Shown: positions 46,670 to 56,755, counted from the stretch's first letter. The stretch is 64,000 nt of DNA from Simiduia agarivorans SA1 = DSM 21679 (GCF_000305785.2 NC_018868.3:124001-188000); one strand, 5' to 3'. The notes: generated from the letters alone by a model not told the origin. Numbers and translations are program-made.

Positions 46670-46747
46670 ATGGTGGAATGCGCTGCGCTTATTCCACCCT
46701 ACAGCACACCATAGGTAGGGTGGAATAAGCGCAGCGCATTCCACCAT
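46670..46747. repeat. inverted pair of 33-bp palindromic repeats
   Basis: Two copies of a 33-base unit (46670-46702 and 46715-46747) are exact reverse complements of each other, 12 bases apart. Each unit is itself nearly palindromic (GGTGGAAT ... ATTCCACC around a CGCTGCGC-type centre). Two more copies in direct orientation follow at 46833 and 46951. The unit recalls short palindromic repeats dispersed in proteobacterial genomes, in the manner of REP/BIME elements; I could not check copy number. Confidence 0.85.
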
Positions 46748-47069
46748 TCGTGTCTGATTACAGATCCCGCAAAATCTCCCTCGCCGCATTGTGTCCCTTG
46801 CAGCCCGTGACACCACCACCGGGATGTGCGCCCTAGGGTGGAATAAGCGCAGCGCATTCCACCATTCGTGTCTGATTACAGATCCCGCAAAACCTCCCTC
46901 GCCGCATGGTGTCGCGGGCAGCCCGTGACACCACCGCCGGGATGTGCGCCGTAGGGTGGAATAAGCACAGCGCATTCCACCATTCGTGTCCGATTACAGA
47001 TCCCTCAAAATCTCCCTCGCCGCATTGTGCCCTGGGCAACCCGTGACGCCGCCGCCCGGATGGGTGCCT
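46716..47069. repeat. three tandem 118-bp units made of a gene tail plus a palindrome
   Basis: Three direct copies begin at 46716, 46834 and 46952, exactly 118 bases apart. Read on the minus strand, each holds about 25 codons ending HPGGGVTGC...AAREILRDL and a stop, followed by the GGTGGAAT/ATTCCACC palindrome. Only the copy at 46952-47069 is joined to the body of the oxidoreductase gene; the other two are headless tails. The copies differ at several positions, including GCKGHN versus GCPGHN versus GCPRHH, so they are not the product of very recent duplication. Confidence 0.93.
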
Positions 47070-48574
47070 GAGCCGCACAGGTACAAGCCTTTGATGGGCG
47101 TGCGGTAATCTGCGTGGCCCATGAGCGGGCGGTTGAGCCAGAGCTGATCCAGACCCAGCGCGCCGTGAAAAATGTCGCCATTCACCAACCCGAATTTGCG
47201 CTCCAGATCCAGTGGCGAATGGATCTGGCGGGCGATCACGCTGGCTTTGAAATTGGGTGCGTAGCGGGTCACGGTATCGATGATGGTGTCGGCCGCGGCT
47301 TCGCGGTGGTCGTCCCAGCTGTCGCCATTGGGCAGCTGCGGTGCGAATTGCTGGCAGAAGAGGCTGGCCACGTGCTGGCCCTTGGGTGCCAGCGTATCGT
47401 CCACCACCGACGGAATCAGCATTTCCACAATGGGGTGTTTGGCGTAGCCGGATTGCTTGGCGTCCAGATAGGCCTGTTCCAGGTACTGCATGGTAGGGCC
47501 GATCACGATGCCGGAGGTGTGGTGCGGCTGTTGCTGGGTGCCCGGGCGGCACAAGAAGTCGGGCAATTCCGACAGGGCCACATTCATGCGGAAGCTGCCG
47601 GAACCGGTTTTGAAACTGGCGAGATGGCGGCGGAAGTCCTCGGGCAGATGCTCGGGCGCCATCAGCCGCTCAAACAGCAGCTTGGGGCCCATGTTGGCCA
47701 CCAGACAGTCACTGGTGTATTCACGGCCATCCTCCAGCTTCACGCCGCGGGCGCGACCGTTATCGACCAGCACCTCACTCACACTGGCGTCGGTAATGAT
47801 GTCCACGCCCAGGCGTTTTGCCTCGGCCGCCATGGCCTGGGTGATCGCGCCCATGCCGCCGATGGCATGGCCCCAGGCACCGGCCACGCCGTTGGCTTCA
47901 CCAAATACATGGTGCAATAACACATAGGCCGAACCCGGTGTTGAAGGAGCGGCGTAGTTACCTACGATGCTGTCGAAGGCGAAGGCCGCCTTGATGGCAT
48001 CGTGCTCAAACCAGGCATCCAGCACCTCGGTGGCGCTCTTGGTGAACATGGCCATGGCCCAGCGGCGCTCATCCATGGTCATGGCCTTGGCGCGCCAGCC
48101 CACTTTGCCGGCACGGATCAGGTCCACGATACCGCCACCCACATTGGGTGGGGTTTGCAGCAGCAGATCCTTGATCAGGTCGGCCACGGAATCCAGCATC
48201 CGGTAAAAGCCGGGCAGGGCGTCGGCATCTTTCTGGCTGAAGCGGGCGAACTCTTGCTGGTTGGCGGCGACGTTGCCGTAAAAACTCAGACTGTCGCCAT
48301 TTTCCTGCGGGAACAAATTGGACTGGCCGCGCAACACCACCTTCAAGCCGTGTTCCGCCAGATTCAGATCCTTGATGATTTTCGGATTCAGCAGGCTGAC
48401 CGTGTAACTGGCGGTGGAATTGCGGAAACCGGGATGAATTTCTTCGGTAACCGCCGCACCGCCTACAATGTGGCGGCGCTCCAACAAGGTCACCTTGTGG
48501 CCCGCGCGGGCCAGATAACAGGCGCATACCAGGCCATTGTGGCCGGCGCCCAGGATCAGGATGGGTTGTTTCAT
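46994..48574 (-). CDS. FAD-dependent oxidoreductase, PYROXD2/CrtI-like
   Basis: 526-residue flavoprotein of the phytoene desaturase-like group. The FAD fold starts ILILGAGHNGLVCACYLARAGHKVTLLERRHIVGGAAVTEE and ends with the C-terminal FAD motif GLYLCGSGTHPGGGVTGCPGHNAAREI. The closest family known to me is the PYROXD2 group, whose substrate is unclear; no carotenoid genes adjoin. ATG 48574 is used. Its last 25 codons are repeated twice beyond its own stop. The gene lies 43 bases downstream of the ABC exporter stop region, on the same strand but facing it as a separate unit. Confidence 0.88.
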   Translation of the reverse strand: MKQPILILGAGHNGLVCACYLARAGHKVTLLERRHIVGGAAVTEEIHPGFRNSTASYTVSLLNPKIIKDLNLAEHGLKVVLRGQSNLFPQENGDSLSFYGNVAANQQEFARFSQKDADALPGFYRMLDSVADLIKDLLLQTPPNVGGGIVDLIRAGKVGWRAKAMTMDERRWAMAMFTKSATEVLDAWFEHDAIKAAFAFDSIVGNYAAPSTPGSAYVLLHHVFGEANGVAGAWGHAIGGMGAITQAMAAEAKRLGVDIITDASVSEVLVDNGRARGVKLEDGREYTSDCLVANMGPKLLFERLMAPEHLPEDFRRHLASFKTGSGSFRMNVALSELPDFLCRPGTQQQPHHTSGIVIGPTMQYLEQAYLDAKQSGYAKHPIVEMLIPSVVDDTLAPKGQHVASLFCQQFAPQLPNGDSWDDHREAAADTIIDTVTRYAPNFKASVIARQIHSPLDLERKFGLVNGDIFHGALGLDQLWLNRPLMGHADYRTPIKGLYLCGSGTHPGGGVTGCPGHNAAREILRDL

Positions 48575-48617
48575 GGTGATGCCTTATTCATTATTCTGGC
48601 TCCACCATGGAGCCGGC

Positions 48618-50465
48618 TCAGGCGTCTGTCAATGGCTCAACCGGGGCTGGCGGTTTATCGTTGAACTGCAATTGCGCCAGCCGTTTATACAAGGGGCTGG
48701 ACTGTATCAGCTCGGCGTGGGTTCCCTGCGCCACCAGTTTGCCCTGATCCAGCACCAGTATGCGATCCGCATGCAATACCGTGGCGAGCCGGTGGGCAAT
48801 GATCAGGGTGGTGCGGTTTTGCATCAGATTATCCAGTGCTTCCTGAACTTTCTTTTCAGAATCGGCATCCAGGGCACTGGTGGCTTCATCGAGTAACAGA
48901 ATTTCCGGGTTGTTAAGAATCGCGCGTGCAATGGCCACGCGCTGGCGTTGTCCACCGGACAGCCGCACACCCTGTTCGCCCAGATAGGCACCATAGCCAC
49001 CGGGCAAGGCCTCAATGAATTCATGGGCGTAGGCGGCTTTGGCGGCGGCGATGATGTCTTCGTCCGAGGCATCGGGGCGGCCATAGGCAATGTTGTAGCG
49101 CACGTCGGCGGTAAACAGGCTGGGCTGCTGGGGTACCAGTGCAATGCGGCTGCGGAATTGTGTAGGCGCGAACTGGCGCAGGTCTTCGCCCGCGACGCGA
49201 ATGCAGCCGCTGGAGGGATCGTAAAAACGCAACAGTAATTCAAACAGGGTGGATTTGCCGGCACCACTGGGGCCCACCAACGCGACAATCTCGCCCGGTT
49301 GAATGGTGAGCGTCACATCCTGCAGGGCAGCCACTTCGGGCCGGGAAGGGTAGTGGAAACCGACCTGATCAAACGCAAGGGTGAGCGGGGTTGTGGGGAG
49401 CGACCTGGGTTCTGCGGGCGCGGCAATCTCGCTTTCCGCCGCCATCAGTTCCAGTAACCTTTCGGTGGCGCCGGCGGCGCGTTGCAGATCGCCGTACACT
49501 TCGGAAATGGTGGCCACGGCACTGGCCACCATAATGGCGTAAAACACAAAGGCGCCCAGATCACCGCCACTCATGCGGCCTTCAATCACATCGGTGCCGC
49601 CCACCCAGAGCATGGCCGACAGGGCACCAAAAATCAGCACAATTACCGCCGCAATCAGCACCGAGCGCTGCTGGATGCGCGCGCGCGCCATCTGGAAAGC
49701 CGACTCCACTTCGCCCTCAAAAGCGCGGCTTTCGTGGGCTTCGCGGGTGTAGCTTTGCACGGTTTTAATTTGCCGGACGATTTCACCGGCGTAGGTGCCC
49801 ACATCGGCAATGGAGTCCTGACTCTTGCGCGACAGATCCCGCACCTTGCGGCCGAAATACAGCAGCGGGCCTATCACCAGGGGCACGCACAACAACACCA
49901 TCAACGACAGTTTCAGGTTGGTGACCAGCAATAAAATCAACGCGCCGGTAAAGGTGAGGCTGGAGCGCAGGGCCATGGAAATGGAGGAGCCGATAATGGT
50001 TTCCAGCAGCGTGGTATCGGTAGTGAGACGCGACATGATGTCGCCGCTCTTGTTGGTTTCAAAATAGCTGGGGTGCAACGTGAGCAAATGATTGAATACC
50101 TTGCGGCGCAAATCGGCCGTCACCCGCTCGCCCAGCCAGGACACCAGATAAAACCGGGCAAAGGTGCCCACCGCAATCAGGCCGGTGATCAGGCTGATGA
50201 ATAAAATGGCCTGATTCAACTGGCTGACAGAATCGCCGCCAAAGCCCTGATCGATGAGTAATTTGACGCCCTGGCCCAGCAGCAAGGTAGAGCCTGCGGT
50301 AAACAGCAGCGCCAGCAGCGCGCCGAGCAGGCGCCAACGATAGGGCGTAAGAAACGGCAATAGCGCGAGTAAGATGCGCAAGTCTTTAGCGGGTTTTTTC
50401 TGTTCTTTAGCGTCCGCTGAAGAAGACGAGGTAGCGTTTGCAGCCGTGTCCTGCGTTGCACTCAT
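48618..50465 (-). CDS. ABC exporter, ATP-binding and permease fused (MsbA/LmrA type)
   Basis: 615 residues: cytoplasmic start rich in Ser/Ala/Lys, six membrane helices (about 40-330), then a nucleotide-binding domain with Walker A VGPSGAGKSTLFELLL, Q loop, signature RLSGGQRQRVAIARA, Walker B ILLLDEATSALDADSEKK and the switch His in IIAHRLATV. A half-transporter that would act as a homodimer to export lipids, peptides or drugs; MsbA itself is usually next to lpxK, which is absent. AAGGAA stands 9 bases before ATG 50465, preferred over ATG 50483. Confidence 0.92.
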   Translation of the reverse strand: MSATQDTAANATSSSSADAKEQKKPAKDLRILLALLPFLTPYRWRLLGALLALLFTAGSTLLLGQGVKLLIDQGFGGDSVSQLNQAILFISLITGLIAVGTFARFYLVSWLGERVTADLRRKVFNHLLTLHPSYFETNKSGDIMSRLTTDTTLLETIIGSSISMALRSSLTFTGALILLLVTNLKLSLMVLLCVPLVIGPLLYFGRKVRDLSRKSQDSIADVGTYAGEIVRQIKTVQSYTREAHESRAFEGEVESAFQMARARIQQRSVLIAAVIVLIFGALSAMLWVGGTDVIEGRMSGGDLGAFVFYAIMVASAVATISEVYGDLQRAAGATERLLELMAAESEIAAPAEPRSLPTTPLTLAFDQVGFHYPSRPEVAALQDVTLTIQPGEIVALVGPSGAGKSTLFELLLRFYDPSSGCIRVAGEDLRQFAPTQFRSRIALVPQQPSLFTADVRYNIAYGRPDASDEDIIAAAKAAYAHEFIEALPGGYGAYLGEQGVRLSGGQRQRVAIARAILNNPEILLLDEATSALDADSEKKVQEALDNLMQNRTTLIIAHRLATVLHADRILVLDQGKLVAQGTHAELIQSSPLYKRLAQLQFNDKPPAPVEPLTDA

Positions 50466-50509
50466 GCTGATGTTCCTTGGCATTGATAAGCGGCCACAGT
50501 GTGACAGCT

Positions 50510-51502
50510 TCAGGCGGCGGGTTGCGTGTGCTCAACGCGGCCGTTGGTGAATGGGTCGAAAGCGGCATCGAGCGTGGCCTCATCATTGACCCGCTTGATC
50601 TGTTCAAACATCAGGGCGGCGCCCGCGTAATTCAAGCGCAGGTGCGAAAGCCATTGCTTGAGCCGGTTGCCCAGGTATTTGCGCGGGTAGAGCGGTTTGC
50701 CCATGTCAAAGTGCAGCTTGACCCAGCCTGCGACAGTGGGCCAGTCCATAGGCGTGTAGTGTTCGCCAGTGATTGAAGCCTTGATCTGCAAGGCCAGATC
50801 CGGGCAGCGCAGCAGGCCGCGGCCGATCATCACATCGCGGCAACCGCTCTCCGACAGCGCTTTGTGGTAATCGGCCACGGTGAATATGTCGCCATTGACC
50901 ACAATGGGAATGGACGCGCGCTGCTCAATCTCTCCCACTTGATGCCAATAGGCCGGCGGCTTGTAGCCATCCACTTTCGAACGGGCGTGAACCACAAGAC
51001 GAGCGGCGCCGGCGTCTTCCACCGCGCGGGCAATGTCCAGGTAACCGGTGCGGGCGCCAAAGCCCAGGCGGATTTTAGCGGTGACCGGAATGTGGGCGGG
51101 CACCTCGCGGCGCACGGCGCTGACAATGTCGTAAATGCGCTGCGGCGTTTGCAGCAGGCAGGCGCCACCGTCGTGGTTGTTGACGGCCTTGGCCGGGCAG
51201 CCGAAATTGATGTCTACCTCGTGCGCGCCCAGATAAGCGGCGCGCTCGCCATTCACCGCCATCCATTCTGGTTTACCACCCAGCAATTGCAGCGCCACCG
51301 GGGTACCGGCCGCAGTGCGGCTCTGGCTGTCCAATTCAGGACACAGGCGCCTGAATACCTTGTGCGGCAAGCGTTGGTCGGTCACCCGTAAAAATTCGGT
51401 GACGCATTGGTCTATGCCGCCAATGGCCGTGAGGATCTGGCGGAAGGGGGCGTCGACCACGCCTTCCATAGGGGCGAGATAAAGCGGGTTGGTGGATTTC
51501 AC
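50510..51502 (-). CDS. dusC: tRNA-dihydrouridine(16) synthase
   Basis: FMN enzyme that reduces uridine 16 in the tRNA D-loop. The 330 residues begin LYLAPMEGVVDAPFRQILTAIGGIDQCVTEFLRV. The catalytic Cys lies in VDINFGCPAKAVNNHDGGACLL, and the FMN-binding VVNGDIF and DVMIGRGLLRCPDL follow. ITEF-like entry (CVTEFLRV) and the phosphate region place it nearer DusC than DusA or DusB. It is transcribed divergently from oadG with about 137 bases between the starts. Confidence 0.92.
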   Translation of the reverse strand: MKSTNPLYLAPMEGVVDAPFRQILTAIGGIDQCVTEFLRVTDQRLPHKVFRRLCPELDSQSRTAAGTPVALQLLGGKPEWMAVNGERAAYLGAHEVDINFGCPAKAVNNHDGGACLLQTPQRIYDIVSAVRREVPAHIPVTAKIRLGFGARTGYLDIARAVEDAGAARLVVHARSKVDGYKPPAYWHQVGEIEQRASIPIVVNGDIFTVADYHKALSESGCRDVMIGRGLLRCPDLALQIKASITGEHYTPMDWPTVAGWVKLHFDMGKPLYPRKYLGNRLKQWLSHLRLNYAGAALMFEQIKRVNDEATLDAAFDPFTNGRVEHTQPAA

Positions 51503-51639
51503 GGTGGCTTAAGTGCGCTAAACTGAGTGGAATTTGGTTTCCTATGATACTGAATTTTGAGGAATTTCCGGAAATTTGGTTTCATATGCGCCGCCAGCCC
51601 CATCCGGCTGGTCAATATTTCTATTCTGGAGACAGGCAA

Positions 51640-51873
51640 ATGCAGGAAAGTATCGTCCAGCAGGGCGTCGACCTGATGCTTTTTGGTATGGGCACCGTGT
51701 TTGTGTTCCTGACCATTCTGGTGATTGCCACAGTGATAATGTCGGGCCTGGTGGGGCGCTTTTTCCCCGAGGCAGAAAAGCCCGCTGCACCGGTCGCCGT
51801 AGCGCCGGGTCAGGTGGATGCGCGCACCCGCGCCATTATCAAGGCCGCCATCGATAAACACCGGGCCGGCTGA
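51640..51873 (+). CDS. oadG: oxaloacetate decarboxylase gamma subunit
   Basis: 77-residue small subunit of the Na+-pumping oxaloacetate decarboxylase: one membrane helix (LMLFGMGTVFVFLTILVIATVIM) and a short cytoplasmic tail. In known enzymes gamma holds the complex together and binds zinc; the C-terminal His of DKHRAG may contribute. ATG 51640 with GGAG 10 bases upstream is chosen; the longer frame from 51544 adds 32 residues of no family character. It heads the oadGAB operon. Confidence 0.88.
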   Translation: MQESIVQQGVDLMLFGMGTVFVFLTILVIATVIMSGLVGRFFPEAEKPAAPVAVAPGQVDARTRAIIKAAIDKHRAG

Positions 51874-51909
51874 GCCGCCCCCGAATAATGCAGATCAAAG
51901 GGTAACCCC

Positions 51910-53694
51910 ATGACCACCAACAACAAAAAACTCGGCATCACCGATGTGGTACTGCGTGATGCGCACCAGTCGCTGTTCGCCACCCGCATGCGCATCGATG
52001 ACATGCTGCCCATTGCCGAAAAGCTCGACAGTGTGGGCTTCTGGTCTTTGGAGTCCTGGGGCGGCGCCACCTTCGATGCCTGTATCCGGTATCTGGGCGA
52101 AGATCCGTGGGATCGCATTCGCGAGCTTAAAAAAGCCATGCCCAAGACCCCGCACCAGATGTTGTTCCGCGGGCAGAATATTCTGGGCTACCGCCACTAC
52201 GCCGATGACGTGGTGGAAAAATTTGTCGAGCGCGCCGCCACTAACGGTATCGACGTGTTCCGCGTGTTCGACGCCATGAACGATGTGCGCAACCTGCAGA
52301 CGGCGTTGAAGGCGGTTAAGAAAGTGGGCAAGCACGCGCAGGGCACCATCTCCTATACCGTGAGCCCGGTACACACACTGGATATGTGGGTGGACCTTGG
52401 CAAGCGTCTGGAAGACGAAGGCGCCGACTCCATTGCCATTAAAGACATGGCTGGTCTGTTGCGTCCTTACGAAGGCTATGAGTTGGTGAAGCGCCTGAAG
52501 GCGAGTGTGGATATTCCGATCCAGCTGCATTGTCACGCCACCACCGGTCTTTCCACCTCCACCATTCTGAAATGCGTGGAAGCGGGTATCGACAATGTGG
52601 ATACCGCCATTTCCTCCATGTCCATGACCTACGGTCACAGCCCGACCGAAGCGGTAGTGGCCATGCTGAAGGGCACCGAGCGCGACACCGGGTTGGATAT
52701 TGATCTGCTGGAAGACATTGCCAACTACTTCCGCGAGGTGCGGAAGAAATACGCAAAGTTCGAAGGTTCACTGCGCGGTGTGGACAGCCGCATTCTGGTG
52801 GCCCAGGTGCCTGGCGGCATGCTGACCAATATGGAGAATCAGCTGCGCGATCAGGGTGCGTCTGACAAGTTCGATGAAGTGCTGGCCGAAATTCCGCGCG
52901 TGCGTGAAGACCTCGGTTACATCCCGCTGGTCACGCCCACGTCCCAAATAGTGGGCACTCAGGCGGTACTGAACGTACTCACCGGCGAGCGCTACAAGTC
53001 GATTTCCAAAGAGACTCAGGGCGTATTAAAAGGCGAGTACGGTGCCACACCGGCGCCGGTCAATAAAGAGTTGCAGGCGCGCGTGCTGGATGGCGCTGAA
53101 GCCATCACCTGTCGCCCGGCCGACAATATCGCGCCCGAAGTCGACAAGCTGGTGGCCGAGCTGCGAGACGTGGCGAAAACCAAAGGTATTAAGCTGGCCG
53201 AGGGCGAGCGCGAAATTGACGACGTGCTCACTTATGCGCTGTTCACCCAGATCGGCCTCAAGTTCCTGGAAAACCGCGGCAACCCGGATGCGTTTGAACC
53301 GGTGCCCACCGGCAAAGAATCCGCTGTGGTGAAAAACGACAAAGGTGAAGAAGTTTATACCGTCACCGTTGAAGGCAAGCAGTACACTGTCAACGTGGCC
53401 AACGGTGGCGATCTGACCGCCATCGTGCCCGTGGGCGCTTCTGCGCCGGCGGCCGCAACCGCTGGTGCGCCCGTCACTGGCGGCGAGCCTGTGCCCGCGC
53501 CACTGGCGGGTAATATTTTCCGCGTACTGGTGAAGCCCGGTCAGCAAGTAGAAGAGGGCACACCCATCATCGTGCTGGAAGCCATGAAAATGGAAACCGA
53601 AGTCAGCGCACCGAAAGCCGGTGTGGTGGGTGAGATCAGCGTCAAGGAAGGTGATTCCGTGGCGGTGGGCGACACCCTGTTGAGCATAGCGTGA
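51910..53694 (+). CDS. oadA: oxaloacetate decarboxylase alpha subunit (biotin protein)
   Basis: 594-residue carboxyltransferase that moves CO2 from oxaloacetate to biotin. Motifs: [17 protein letters not shown] near the start (metal-binding pyruvate-carboxyltransferase barrel), [21 protein letters not shown], an Ala/Pro linker near 520-535, and the biotinyl domain with [11 protein letters not shown], biotin Lys560. Start ATG 51910 with AAAGGGTAA upstream. The next gene, oadB, follows after 10 bases. The complex couples decarboxylation to Na+ export, useful for marine life and citrate or lactate use. Confidence 0.95.
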   Translation: MTTNNKKLGITDVVLRDAHQSLFATRMRIDDMLPIAEKLDSVGFWSLESWGGATFDACIRYLGEDPWDRIRELKKAMPKTPHQMLFRGQNILGYRHYADDVVEKFVERAATNGIDVFRVFDAMNDVRNLQTALKAVKKVGKHAQGTISYTVSPVHTLDMWVDLGKRLEDEGADSIAIKDMAGLLRPYEGYELVKRLKASVDIPIQLHCHATTGLSTSTILKCVEAGIDNVDTAISSMSMTYGHSPTEAVVAMLKGTERDTGLDIDLLEDIANYFREVRKKYAKFEGSLRGVDSRILVAQVPGGMLTNMENQLRDQGASDKFDEVLAEIPRVREDLGYIPLVTPTSQIVGTQAVLNVLTGERYKSISKETQGVLKGEYGATPAPVNKELQARVLDGAEAITCRPADNIAPEVDKLVAELRDVAKTKGIKLAEGEREIDDVLTYALFTQIGLKFLENRGNPDAFEPVPTGKESAVVKNDKGEEVYTVTVEGKQYTVNVANGGDLTAIVPVGASAPAAATAGAPVTGGEPVPAPLAGNIFRVLVKPGQQVEEGTPIIVLEAMKMETEVSAPKAGVVGEISVKEGDSVAVGDTLLSIA

Positions 53695-53704
53695 GGGCTG
53701 ACTG

Positions 53705-55009
53705 ATGGATGCTTTATTAACGCTGTGGCGTGACTCGGGAATTTTCCATATGCAGTCCGGCCAGTTCTTCATGATTCTGGTGGGGGTGGGGCTGCTGTTT
53801 CTGGCCATCCGCAAAGGTTTTGAGCCGTTGCTGCTGGTACCCATTGGGTTTGGTGGCATTCTGGCCAACATTCCGGGCGCGGGCCTGGCCATGTCGTCGG
53901 TAGAAAACGCCATTTATTTCGCCAAGCCGGCGGTGATGGCGGCCATGGCGGCGGCACTGGGTGTGACCTATGAAGACCCGGCGCAATTGCTGGAGGCCTA
54001 TCACGCAGCCGATGCCGCGGCCCACGTGGCGGCGGTGCAGGTGGCGACGGACAACAACTATGCCGACGGCATGTTGTATGTGTTTTACAACGTGGCCATT
54101 GCCAGCGGCATTGCACCTTTGCTGATTTTTATGGGCGTGGGCGCGATGACCGACTTCGGCCCGCTACTGGCCAACCCGCGCACCTTGTTTCTGGGTGCTG
54201 CGGCCCAGTTCGGTATCTTCGCCACTGTACTCGGTGCGGTCGGTTTGTCGGCGCTGGGGGTGATGGATTTCTCCATCAAGGAAGCGGCGGCCATCGGTAT
54301 TATCGGTGGCGCGGACGGCCCGACGGCGATCTACGTGACCAGTATGCTGGCGCCGAATCTGTTGGGCGCCATTGCAGTGGCGGCCTATTCCTACATGGCA
54401 CTGGTGCCGTTAATTCAGCCGCCCATTATGAAGGCGCTGACCACCCCGGAAGAACGCAAAATCAAAATGGTGCAGCTGCGCCAGGTGTCGGTGCGCGAGA
54501 AGATTGCCTTCCCTATTGTGCTGGTTGTGCTGGTGGCGCTGGTGTTGCCTTCGGCGGCGCCGCTGCTTGGGATGTTCTGTCTGGGCAACCTGATGCGCGA
54601 ATGTGGTGTGGTAGAACGTCTGAGCGATACTGCCCAGAACGCACTGATCAACATCGTGACGATCTTTCTGGGCCTGTCGGTGGGTTCCAAACTCGCTGCC
54701 GATAAGTTTCTTGACCCGAAAACCCTGGGCATCCTGATCCTTGGTATTGTGGCTTTCTGTATCGGCACCGCGGCTGGCGTGTTGATGGCGAAACTGATGA
54801 ACAAGTTCAGCAAAATGCCCATCAACCCGTTGATCGGTTCTGCCGGCGTGTCGGCCGTACCTATGGCCGCGCGGGTTTCCAATAAAGTGGGCCTGGAGGC
54901 GAATCCGCAGAACTTCCTGCTGATGCACGCCATGGGGCCAAACGTTGCAGGTGTGATTGGATCGGCGGTCGCCGCCGGCGTGATGATTTCGATGGTGTCC
55001 GGTATGTAA
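53705..55009 (+). CDS. oadB: oxaloacetate decarboxylase beta subunit (Na+ pump)
   Basis: 434-residue membrane subunit that decarboxylates carboxybiotin and exports Na+. It has nine or so helices with the family hallmarks [17 protein letters not shown], the [14 protein letters not shown] loop (the conserved Asp is part of the Na+ path) and the end [24 protein letters not shown]. The operon order gamma-alpha-beta is the usual one. A terminator follows 20 bases after the stop. Confidence 0.95.
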   Translation: MDALLTLWRDSGIFHMQSGQFFMILVGVGLLFLAIRKGFEPLLLVPIGFGGILANIPGAGLAMSSVENAIYFAKPAVMAAMAAALGVTYEDPAQLLEAYHAADAAAHVAAVQVATDNNYADGMLYVFYNVAIASGIAPLLIFMGVGAMTDFGPLLANPRTLFLGAAAQFGIFATVLGAVGLSALGVMDFSIKEAAAIGIIGGADGPTAIYVTSMLAPNLLGAIAVAAYSYMALVPLIQPPIMKALTTPEERKIKMVQLRQVSVREKIAFPIVLVVLVALVLPSAAPLLGMFCLGNLMRECGVVERLSDTAQNALINIVTIFLGLSVGSKLAADKFLDPKTLGILILGIVAFCIGTAAGVLMAKLMNKFSKMPINPLIGSAGVSAVPMAARVSNKVGLEANPQNFLLMHAMGPNVAGVIGSAVAAGVMISMVSGM

Positions 55010-55025
55010 TGTTTTACCGGCTGAA

Positions 55026-55060
55026 ACGAAAAAAGCCCGCATAGCGGGCTTTTTTTTCGT
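55026..55060. terminator. bidirectional terminator between oadB and degV
   Basis: GCCCGC (55035-55040) and GCGGGC (55044-55049) form a stem extended by six A-T pairs (AAAAAA/TTTTTT) around a 3-base loop, with a T run on both strands. It ends oadGAB and the convergent DegV gene. Confidence 0.92.
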
Positions 55061-55076
55061 CTGAAACCAGCGGCGA

Positions 55077-56018
55077 TCAGTGTTCTTCGCGGGCAAACGC
55101 CAGAGAGAATGCTTTTGGCCCCACATTGACTGCGGCGGTGGCAGACATCATGGAGAGCATGGTGCGCACGCCGTGTTGACGGGCGAATTCCCGAAACGCC
55201 ACCAGATCCGGGTTGTCATGAATCTCGGATAACACGCCACCATAGCTCATCACGATGGTGTCGGTGGCGAGGCCAGACAGAATGGAACTTTTGGCGTGTT
55301 CAAACAAATCGCGCAGGGCTTGTGGGTAGCCTTTGCTCTTTTTAAACGAATGGGTTTCGCCCTGGTGCAACTCGATGATGGGATTAATGCCAAAGGTTTC
55401 TGCGAGTTTGTAGCTCAGCCAGGAGATTTTGTGGTCGCCTTTGCGCAGGTTGCGTCGTTCGCGCATGTATGAAAGATCAAACGGCACTATGTAACCATAA
55501 ACTTTGTCGCGCAGTTGATTGATGCGAGCGATGGCCTTGGCCTGTGGTTGGCCTTTGTCGTGGACCAAACGGGCAAATTCACACACCAGCACTGCATGGC
55601 CGCTGAACATGGAGTAGCTGTCGAGCATGCGGATGCGGAAGGGTGTTTGGCGCTTGTCGCGGAATTTGGGCTCATTGATCATCGCCGCTTCAGTCACGCG
55701 GTTATAGACCTGACTTTTACGGCTGTTGATGGTGATGACGTTAACCCTGTCGTACTTGGGTAAAAACTGCTGTTCGAAAATATCAGACACATCATTGACA
55801 GACAGCGGCTCTGATTGCGCGCTGCTGTAGCGCTGGCGCGAGTGCTCCTGATAGAAGCGCGTCATAGCCCCATCGTCGCGGTTGTCCTGATAAGTACCGT
55901 CCGCATGATGGATGTAAATAGGCAGAATCTCGATGCCATGTTTGCGAATGAATTCTGGCGAGAGATCGCAGCTGGAGTCTACGGCAATGCCGATCCGGTC
56001 AGAGGCTGATTGGGGCAT
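55077..56018 (-). CDS. DegV family protein
   Basis: 313-residue protein of the DegV fold, a fatty-acid-binding family; in Gram-positives FakB of this family hands fatty acids to FakA. RIGIAVDSSCDLSPEFIRKHGIEILPIYIHH is the usual DegV entry, and the late VMSYGGVLSEIHDNPDL is compatible. The family is rarer in gammaproteobacteria, and no FakA kinase lies in the window. The protein has an extra insertion rich in Arg/Lys (about 165-185). Function in this organism unknown. Confidence 0.85.
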   Translation of the reverse strand: MPQSASDRIGIAVDSSCDLSPEFIRKHGIEILPIYIHHADGTYQDNRDDGAMTRFYQEHSRQRYSSAQSEPLSVNDVSDIFEQQFLPKYDRVNVITINSRKSQVYNRVTEAAMINEPKFRDKRQTPFRIRMLDSYSMFSGHAVLVCEFARLVHDKGQPQAKAIARINQLRDKVYGYIVPFDLSYMRERRNLRKGDHKISWLSYKLAETFGINPIIELHQGETHSFKKSKGYPQALRDLFEHAKSSILSGLATDTIVMSYGGVLSEIHDNPDLVAFREFARQHGVRTMLSMMSATAAVNVGPKAFSLAFAREEH

Positions 56019-56159
56019 CTTGAGGTGTCCTTTATTCCTGCGTTGATGTTACAGCCAGTGTATGTTCAGCGCGGGAATGGCACTATCAGCCGTGGCGTCA
56101 ACCGCTGAGCGTTTGTGTCGCAACGCGTTGTACGAAATGTATTACAGGGGCCGGCGGGG

Positions 56160-56618
56160 TCAAAAGCACAGCTCGAGGGTGGCATCGCCGAGGGAGGAAT
56201 GAATCCGTTGCGCCAGCACAGTGCCGCTGCCATTGTGAAGAATGTCGTGCGGATTGCCGCTGAAGGTTTGCGGTCTGGTCAGGGCCAGGTCAAAACCGAG
56301 CTCCACTAACCTGGGTTTGGCCGCCCCGGTGACCATATTGGTTATTTCACCCGCCAAATCGCAGATTTCGGCGTCAATTTCCGTGTGGGCTTCCCCCAGC
56401 ATCCGTTCGAAAATAGCCATAATCAGTGGGCCGGAAAAGCTGATGGCCATGCTGCCCTGCTGCTGGTTACACACCAAAGCGATCACCCCGGACACTTCGC
56501 CCTGGGCGCTCAGCCCCTGTTTAACGCCTTGTTCCCCCAGCTCAACGTCCAGTTGGGCCATAGTGCTGAGTACGTCCTGCAAGGCCGCGCAAAAAGGCGT
56601 GAGAAGGGTATTGTTCAT
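56160..56618 (-). CDS. cheX: CheX-like chemotaxis phosphatase
   Basis: 152-residue CheX/CheC-family protein, expected to remove phosphate from CheY-type receivers. The catalytic ExxN is intact in EICDLAGEITNMVTGAAK (Glu-Ile-Thr-Asn). VSGVIALVCNQQQGSMAISFSGPLIMAIFERMLGE gives the repeated beta-alpha half. ATG 56618 starts close to the family start. No che cluster adjoins, but two HD-GYP genes lie 2 kb away. Confidence 0.88.
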   Translation of the reverse strand: MNNTLLTPFCAALQDVLSTMAQLDVELGEQGVKQGLSAQGEVSGVIALVCNQQQGSMAISFSGPLIMAIFERMLGEAHTEIDAEICDLAGEITNMVTGAAKPRLVELGFDLALTRPQTFSGNPHDILHNGSGTVLAQRIHSSLGDATLELCF

Positions 56619-56755
56619 TATCGGGCGACTACCAATGCATCCAAGGGAGGGTGAATTGAGTATAGTTAAGCTCTATTGCACCGGCCTTGGGTCTGGCCTT
56701 GGTGTAAGATCAATCGAGAGTAAGAGAATAACTGTATATAACAAAGGATTATGCA

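Noticed and set aside
46716..47069. A CRISPR-like array suggested by regular spacing.
   Set aside because: The whole 118-bp unit is repeated, with no unique spacers, and it carries a gene tail; no cas genes are present.
46833..47552. A 239-codon minus-strand frame overlapping the oxidoreductase end and the tandem units.
   Set aside because: It is a frame shadow of the oxidoreductase tail; its repeated stretches come only from the 118-bp units.
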